From assembly GCF_033568475.1 (NCBI RefSeq), contig NW_027331831.1:4154001-4218000 (forward strand): a DNA stretch of 64,000 nt. Direction: 5' to 3'. The notes under the pieces were generated by a model. The model saw nothing but the letters and a program-made list of their open reading frames with translations. It searched no databases and was not told where the DNA came from. Source of the stretch: Henckelia pumila. Lineage: Eukaryota > Streptophyta > Magnoliopsida > Lamiales > Gesneriaceae. The translations under genes and the position numbers were made by a program. Of the stretch, positions 58,907 to 64,000 are shown one piece after another. Within the stretch, counting starts at the first letter, position 1, and every line of letters starts with the position of its first letter.

Positions 58907-58977
58907 CATAATATTGGAGTATATTAATTAATTGTTATAAAAAGATAATTATATATGGTACGGTGTATTATTAATTT

Positions 58978-60476
58978 CATGGTTCTAAAATTCGTTAGGC
59001 GTTAGTCGGGTGCCAGACCATGCAGCGTCTAGCACCTAGGCCGCCTAGGCGGGGACTAGGCGGCGCTAGGTGGATTCCACGGTTGCAACTTAATAAATGA
59101 AATATTATATAACTCCAATACAATAATATTAAATTTAAAATGAGTTCAACATTTGAGGAAAGAGCAAACACCAATTTTTTCTTCAAATATGGCACTTAAA
59201 ATGTGGGCTTTTTCATTCGCTTTGATTTTTTCGGCCTTTTAATTCGCGAGATACTCTAGTTACTCAATCACGCAAACAATGAAGGTGAATTTTGATGCTA
59301 GGGAAAGCCAATGAATCGATTTTCTTGTCGAACATTAGTTTAGGACTTATAAATGTTGGAAATTGTATTATTGAATGAATTACAATTGAAATGAGCTTGA
59401 AAGGGTTTGAATTAATTAACCCAAATTGTTTGTAAAAGCCTTGTCCAATGTATTACAAAATTCAAAATTTTGGTGAAATAAATTGGAGGGAAATGGGGAA
59501 ATGGTAGTCCCACATTGGAACAACTCCAATTTATTGTTCACCTTAATTAGTCGAACATTGGACTATGGGATTGGGCCCTTAGGGCACCGGATGTTTTGTA
59601 AAGGGGCAAGACGCTAGTCGATGCAACAAACACACACGCGCGTGCGCGGCCAGCTCGGCGTGGTGTGGTGTGGTGTGGTCTTCTGATCCGATTATTCTTT
59701 TTGAATAAAATTTATTTAAAATAATATTTTATTATTTTATGGAGTAGGCCCGAGCGGTAAAATATTACCGCGTGAGTTCAAAGCGACGTGCGCCCGCAAA
59801 ATGGCGAGGCAAAAGTTGGGCGCTCGCGCGGTAGAAAATTACCGCCCGAGCGCACCCTGCAGAATGAACAGTCACGACTGTTTCTGGCATTTTTCTGTCA
59901 TGGGTTGCATCCTTACGCCTTCAAACGTGTTGTTTCGTGTATAAGACTATATATATGGTGGTTATAACACAAAAAACATAGATAGAAACATCTGATAACG
60001 TAGATTTCAGATGATTTCTCAAAATTTCTCCCTCACTTTCTCAAAAGAAAAGTTAAAGCATATTTTCGTTCGTTGAAGTTCGTGATATTTGCAGTGCTGC
60101 TATATCACGATCGAAAGTTGTAGTATCTTAGAGACGATTGCCGCTAACGTTTAGCACTTGGAACGGGCAATTTCGTCTTGCGGATAGAGAGTTTCTCTCG
60201 CCTCGACTGTGTTAATCATTTTCGTTGCTGTTGATTGCTTCCGACATTGAAGTTTTCAGAATTCATAATACAACTTGTAACAATAAAACTTAAGCCCAAC
60301 ACAAAAAAAAAAAATTACAATTCATTTTTTTTTTTTTTTTTTTGTAATTTGAGCTTTAAATTTAAAAGCCCAAATTGAAAAAAAAAAAAATTCTAAAAAT
60401 CCTACCCAATTTTCGCCTAGGCTGACCGATTAGCACGATTTCGGTGCGACAGCCTAGCCCGAGTTTTAGAACACTG
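58978..60476. mobile_element. hAT-like non-autonomous element, ~1.5 kb with nested insertion
   Basis: Ends catggttctaaaa and ttttagaacactg are inverted. The flanking octamers attaattt and attaatct match in 7 of 8. GC-rich blocks with gcctaggcgg next to each end are as in the relative in SDR intron 2. Most of the middle is a separate insertion (59,354-60,301). Confidence 0.65.
59354..60301. mobile_element. Putative solo LTR, ~948 bp
   Basis: Starts tgttggaaattg and ends aagcccaaca, giving TGTTGG..CCAACA inverted ends as in plant LTRs. It contains a TATA-like tatatatgg at 59,950-59,958. The five-base flanks (ataaa, caaaa) do not match well, so the borders are tentative. It includes a ggtgtggtgtggtgtgg run and two palindromic ggtaa..ttacc dyads. 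Confidence 0.5.
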
Positions 60477-60955
60477 ATTAATCTATGTATAACGTATTTT
60501 ATTCAATCTCGCGTTCTTTTTGTCATATTATTTATCCATCTATTAATCATTTATTTTATATCAATCAATTTATTAATTATTTATCTTATATCAATCAAAT
60601 CATTGAATTTAAATTACTATATTATCTCTTATAAATAATATTATTCATATTTTATTTATTATTAAAAGAACAAAATAATAATTTATCATTTTTATATAAA
60701 ATTTAATCAATCAAATCAAATAAATTATAATCTATCAATCAAATCAAATAACCTATAATCTATCAATTAAATCAAATACTATATTAACTATCATTTCTTA
60801 TTCATTTTTTATTATATTACATTACTTATCTATGTATTATTTATCCTGTCACTCAAATCAAACAGAACCTTAAATGTAATAAAATTAATTAATAATTTGA
60901 ATATTCTTAAAAAAAATTAATTATATTAATTAATTAATTAAAATCCGTGCACGCA

Positions 60956-61004
<49 letters not shown>

Positions 61005-61738
61005 CACGATACGTAATAATGGCATGATTTCAATATAATGCATAGCTTGCTACTATTTTTAAAGATATTCACGGAAATATAAAAGCGTGATCTCAATGAT
61101 TTACATGTAGTTAATGCTTGTTTTGACCCAGTAATCAGAATATACATTAATGATCGAATAAATTTCATAGAAGGAGAATGATCATTAATATCACACTAAT
61201 TTTTTTTTTTTGACGAAAATATGACAATAATTTTTGGATTCCAAATTTCCAACTAAATTAATTAGCAGAAACAAATGCAAAAATTGGACTTAAAAATTTT
61301 TTTTTTAGTGATTTCAATTACTCCCTAAGTTTGATTTAATATTTTCCAAATAATTTAATTTTTTTCTAAATTAAAATAAAAACAGTTTTATTTTTTAAAT
61401 ATAAGTTTAATATAAAATAATTTTCGTATATGTATAAATATTTAGTTACATTCACATCATTATAATACTATTTTTGATAATTTTGATAATAAAAGATACT
61501 TATAATATAAAAATATTAACATTTTTAAGTTGTTTGAAATAAGTTTATTCAAATACTTTATGGCTTATTTTTAAGATAAATAATAAGAAGTTAAAAGCTC
61601 CTACAATAGCTTTTGTTTCCCAAACATCTTCTTAATCCGTAAAACCGTCTCACATGAGATATACTCATAAATAATAACTCGTTATTTTTTAATCATAGCC
61701 AAACAAAGTAACGATTGAATTCGTATACAGAAGATACA
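60477..61738. other. AT-rich spacer
   Basis: No gene. It has atcaatcaaat-type short repeats at 60,540-60,780 and (TA)n at 60,958-61,002. Confidence 0.5.
60958..61002. repeat. (TA)n microsatellite
   Basis: About 22 TA units. Confidence 0.95.
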
Positions 61739-61746
61739 TATATAAC

Positions 61747-62433
61747 CAGTGATGTACCCAGGATTTTCAAGCAGGAGGGATAAATTCAATAAATTAAAAA
61801 AATTATTACAACAGAAAATGTATAATAAAAACTAGTCATATATTAACTTCATATTTTTTATAATAATACACTCAAAAATTTCATAGTTTGAAAATGTTGA
61901 GTAATAGATCAATATCAATTGTATCAAACACATCATTCTCAATGTATGATATCAAACCATCATCTAACACATCATCTTCCAACCGATTACGAAATGATAT
62001 TTTGATTATTTTTATTGTTGAAAACACTCTTTACAATAGAAGTTGCAACAAATAATAACACTGTTAACTTTAAAAGTAAATATACCAAATGATATAATCG
62101 ATCTTTATTCGATTGAAACATCATTTCAGCATGCTCGCTAATCCCCGCAGCCTTTGAGAATTGATTGTTACTTCGCATATCACAAATAGAGTTATGAAGT
62201 TGATATTCAAGATGCAATAAATCCATCAAGAAGAAATCAGGTGGATAAAATTGAGTAAAATAAATCAAATTTCTCATGTCACATACAAGCATAAAAGATA
62301 TTTCGTTTTTAAAAAATAAATATGAGCCGATACAAAGCATACTGTCAAATTTATTATAGTCTAAAATAAATTTATTCTTATCTTATTCGTCAAAGATCAT
62401 CCTAATCAATATAAAATTGAATTAACATTCTAA

Positions 62434-62487
<54 letters not shown>

Positions 62488-62614
62488 CTAAGTTTTTTTA
62501 ATAAAAAAAAATCAAAGAGGCGGTGCACAAATAAATTTATATTTAAAAGACTAAAATTTTTTATAATTTCAGGGGATGGTCGCACCCTTTCAGAACCATG
62601 TAGGTCCGCCATTG
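61747..62614 (-). mobile_element. Deleted hAT transposon, 868 bp, 8-bp target duplication
   Basis: The left end cagtgatgtacccagg and inverse right end caatggcggacctacatgg are imperfect inverted repeats. The octamer tatataac is present at 61,739-61,746 and 62,615-62,622. Inside is only a C-terminal transposase piece and a (TA)n tract (62,438-62,485). Different family from the hAT at 32,047. Confidence 0.85.
61987..62340 (-). pseudogene. hAT transposase C-terminal fragment
   Basis: The stretch from PPDFFLMDLLHLEYQL to VYLLLKLTVLLFVATSIVKS resembles the last part of plant MYM-type/DUF4371 hAT transposases (the dimerisation region). The N-terminal residues before ~30 are unrelated sequence created by the internal deletion. 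Confidence 0.75.
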
Positions 62615-62622
62615 TATATAAC

Positions 62623-63182
62623 TAGCTATTAGTACCATGGTAACAATAACTAGATTAATTTGATGTTGTCATTGAGGGGAAAGAGCGGGAAGCGGCATGT
62701 GACCTAGAAGTTGAGGAGATAAATCTGAATCGGGAGAGATGTGAAAAAGGAGAGAAAATGTTTGAATCGGAACTAGGCAAACTTAAATAATTTTTAATTT
62801 TAAAATAATTGTGACTTGTCTTGCCACGTGGTAGGCCGGCACAATGATGCTACCCGACAAGTTGGAGATTATTCTATGCTATACCTGGAGTACTTCTCTC
62901 TCATGATGTGGTCAAACATCAATAATTGGATCATCAACACATATGTCAATTTTCATAAAAATATATGGGTCCCACGTGATCTAATGATATTGAAAATAAG
63001 TGGAGAAACACTTCCGATGTAGCATAGACTAACCCACAAGTTGGCATCACAGAAAATCTGTATATATATATATGTGTGTGTATGTGTGTGTTATTGATAT
63101 ATATATATATTCTCTAAGATAACCACACTTATATTACAATATATTCCAAAAAAATTATAAAGAAGCTATAAGTCATATGTTG
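62623..63182. other. Spacer
   Basis: No gene is supported. Mixed TA/TG simple repeat at 63,060-63,109. The open frame at 62,816-63,022 shows no recognisable feature. Confidence 0.4.
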
Positions 63183-63490
63183 AGTGTGTTTGGTTTTAGT
63201 AGACAAAAGAGAAAATGTGTGTTTTTTTTAATAAAAAAAATCTTTTATTATCTTAAATGTGTTTTGATAAATTTTAAGAACTTTTAAAAGTACTTAATTA
63301 AGTCAAAATAAATATTTTTTTAAAGCTCATATTTATAACTTTTCAAATGTGTTTTTATATTCAACTTTTTTAAAAAATATTTTCAATCTATTTATCCAAA
63401 TTACAAACACAAAATTATTTCATCTTTTACTTAAAAAAATGCTTTTAAAAGCCAACTCAAAAAATTACTTATTTTTTTTTTTAAAAAAAA
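63183..63490. mobile_element. MITE-like repeat related to 10,499-10,741
   Basis: Begins gagtgtgtttggttttag and contains tcaatctatttatccaa and acaaaattatttcatctttt, as in the copy next to the RNA helicase gene. The right end is not clear. Confidence 0.4.
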
Positions 63491-63695
63491 AAACTACTTC
63501 GGGAGAACGTTGAGTTTAAATTTGCTATGCAAAGACATTTTGTTTTTGTTTTTTATGACATGAAAACTCGTATACACAAACACATGTTGTTGCTTTAATG
63601 ACATCTTGAAATTATTGGCAAAAATAATGAAATTAATTATTTTTTTATGTTTTACAAAACTATAAAATTTAATTCACACATAATGTATGTGCCAT

Positions 63696-64000
63696 CTAGA
63701 GGTATCAATTCGAATGGGTTTGAGTCGGTTTGACGAAATTTTTTTTTAAAAAAATTCTCAACCCGAACCCGAACCCGAAAATAACCAACCTGAATCCTAA
63801 TCCGGCCAACCCGACTAACCCGATCAACCCGTACCAGCCCAATTTTTTTAACAATATAATTAAATAAAAAATTCAAAACACACAATAATAATAATAATAT
63901 TTAATTTAATCATATAATAAAAAAATATAAGCATATATATAATTTAAATTTGAAAGTATAGTTGTAGAATATTTAAAGTATACAAACTAAAAAAATAAAA
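63696..64000. repeat. AACCCG-rich dispersed repeat, cut by the window end
   Basis: gaggtatcaattcgaatggg is followed by cgaacccgaacccgaaa and ccaacccgactaacccg. This resembles one end of a common plant inverted-repeat element. The open frame on the minus strand is a translation of this repeat. Confidence 0.4.

Noticed and set aside
58700..58909. Minus-strand frame opposite the defensin-like exon 2
   Set aside because: Shadow; the plus strand has a signal peptide, an intron at the usual place and ten cysteines.
1..64000. tRNA, rRNA, snRNA or microRNA genes
   Set aside because: I scanned for tRNA arms with internal boxes and for rRNA blocks and saw none. Hairpins are explained by MITEs; no mature microRNA could be recognised by eye.

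Overview
This is a piece of a plant nuclear genome. The coding genes have many short introns with GT..AG borders and plant-type families. The intergenic DNA is very AT-rich and packed with plant transposable elements. The genes look eudicot, but nothing here fixes the species. I found four host genes: a DEAD-box RNA helicase (RH26/RH31 type, minus, 5.65-10.38 kb), a SMARCAL1-like SNF2 annealing helicase (CHR18 type, minus, 11.6-24.1 kb, 24 exons), a short-chain dehydrogenase/reductase of the salutaridine/neomenthol reductase type (plus, 36.6-39.1 kb, 5 exons) and a small secreted cysteine-rich defensin-like peptide (plus, 58.45-58.9 kb, 2 exons). All four reading frames can be followed exon by exon without a break.

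Layout. 1-5.6 kb: AT-rich repeats, a tandem duplication and a hairpin MITE in a (TA)n tract. 5.65-24.1 kb: the two helicase genes in tandem on the minus strand; a CHR18 intron holds a TRIM-like LTR remnant with a 612-bp inverted-repeat element nested in it. 24.8-36.2 kb: a transposon nest. A GGGTCC-rich inverted-repeat element contains a Ty1/copia element. That copia element is itself interrupted by a 1.35-kb solo LTR (5-bp target duplication) and a 981-bp deleted hAT (8-bp target duplication) carrying its own MITE. LINE, Harbinger-like and Mutator-type MITE remnants follow. 36.6-39.1 kb: the reductase gene, then a roughly 1.2-kb tandemly repeated AT-rich unit and a probable solo LTR (41.9-43.8 kb).

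46.75-57.95 kb: a degraded endogenous pararetrovirus on the minus strand (30K-type movement protein, coat/zinc-knuckle region, aspartic protease, a 3' reading frame; no reverse transcriptase visible). Its last reading frame is split by a complete 4,876-bp Mutator-like element (47,408-52,283) with 112-bp perfect terminal inverted repeats and a perfect 9-bp target duplication. This MULE carries two convergent genes: a MURA-type transposase and, from the other end, a 148-residue GRF-type zinc-finger protein. That is the arrangement of maize MuDR (mudrA/mudrB) with an unrelated second protein, and I regard it as the most interesting object in the window.

58.4-64 kb: the defensin-like gene, a 1.5-kb hAT-like element with a putative solo LTR inside it, a second deleted hAT (61,747-62,614, perfect 8-bp target duplication), and MITE or repeat fragments.

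All splice sites come from reading GT/AG borders, frame and family resemblance by eye. No search or alignment program was used.
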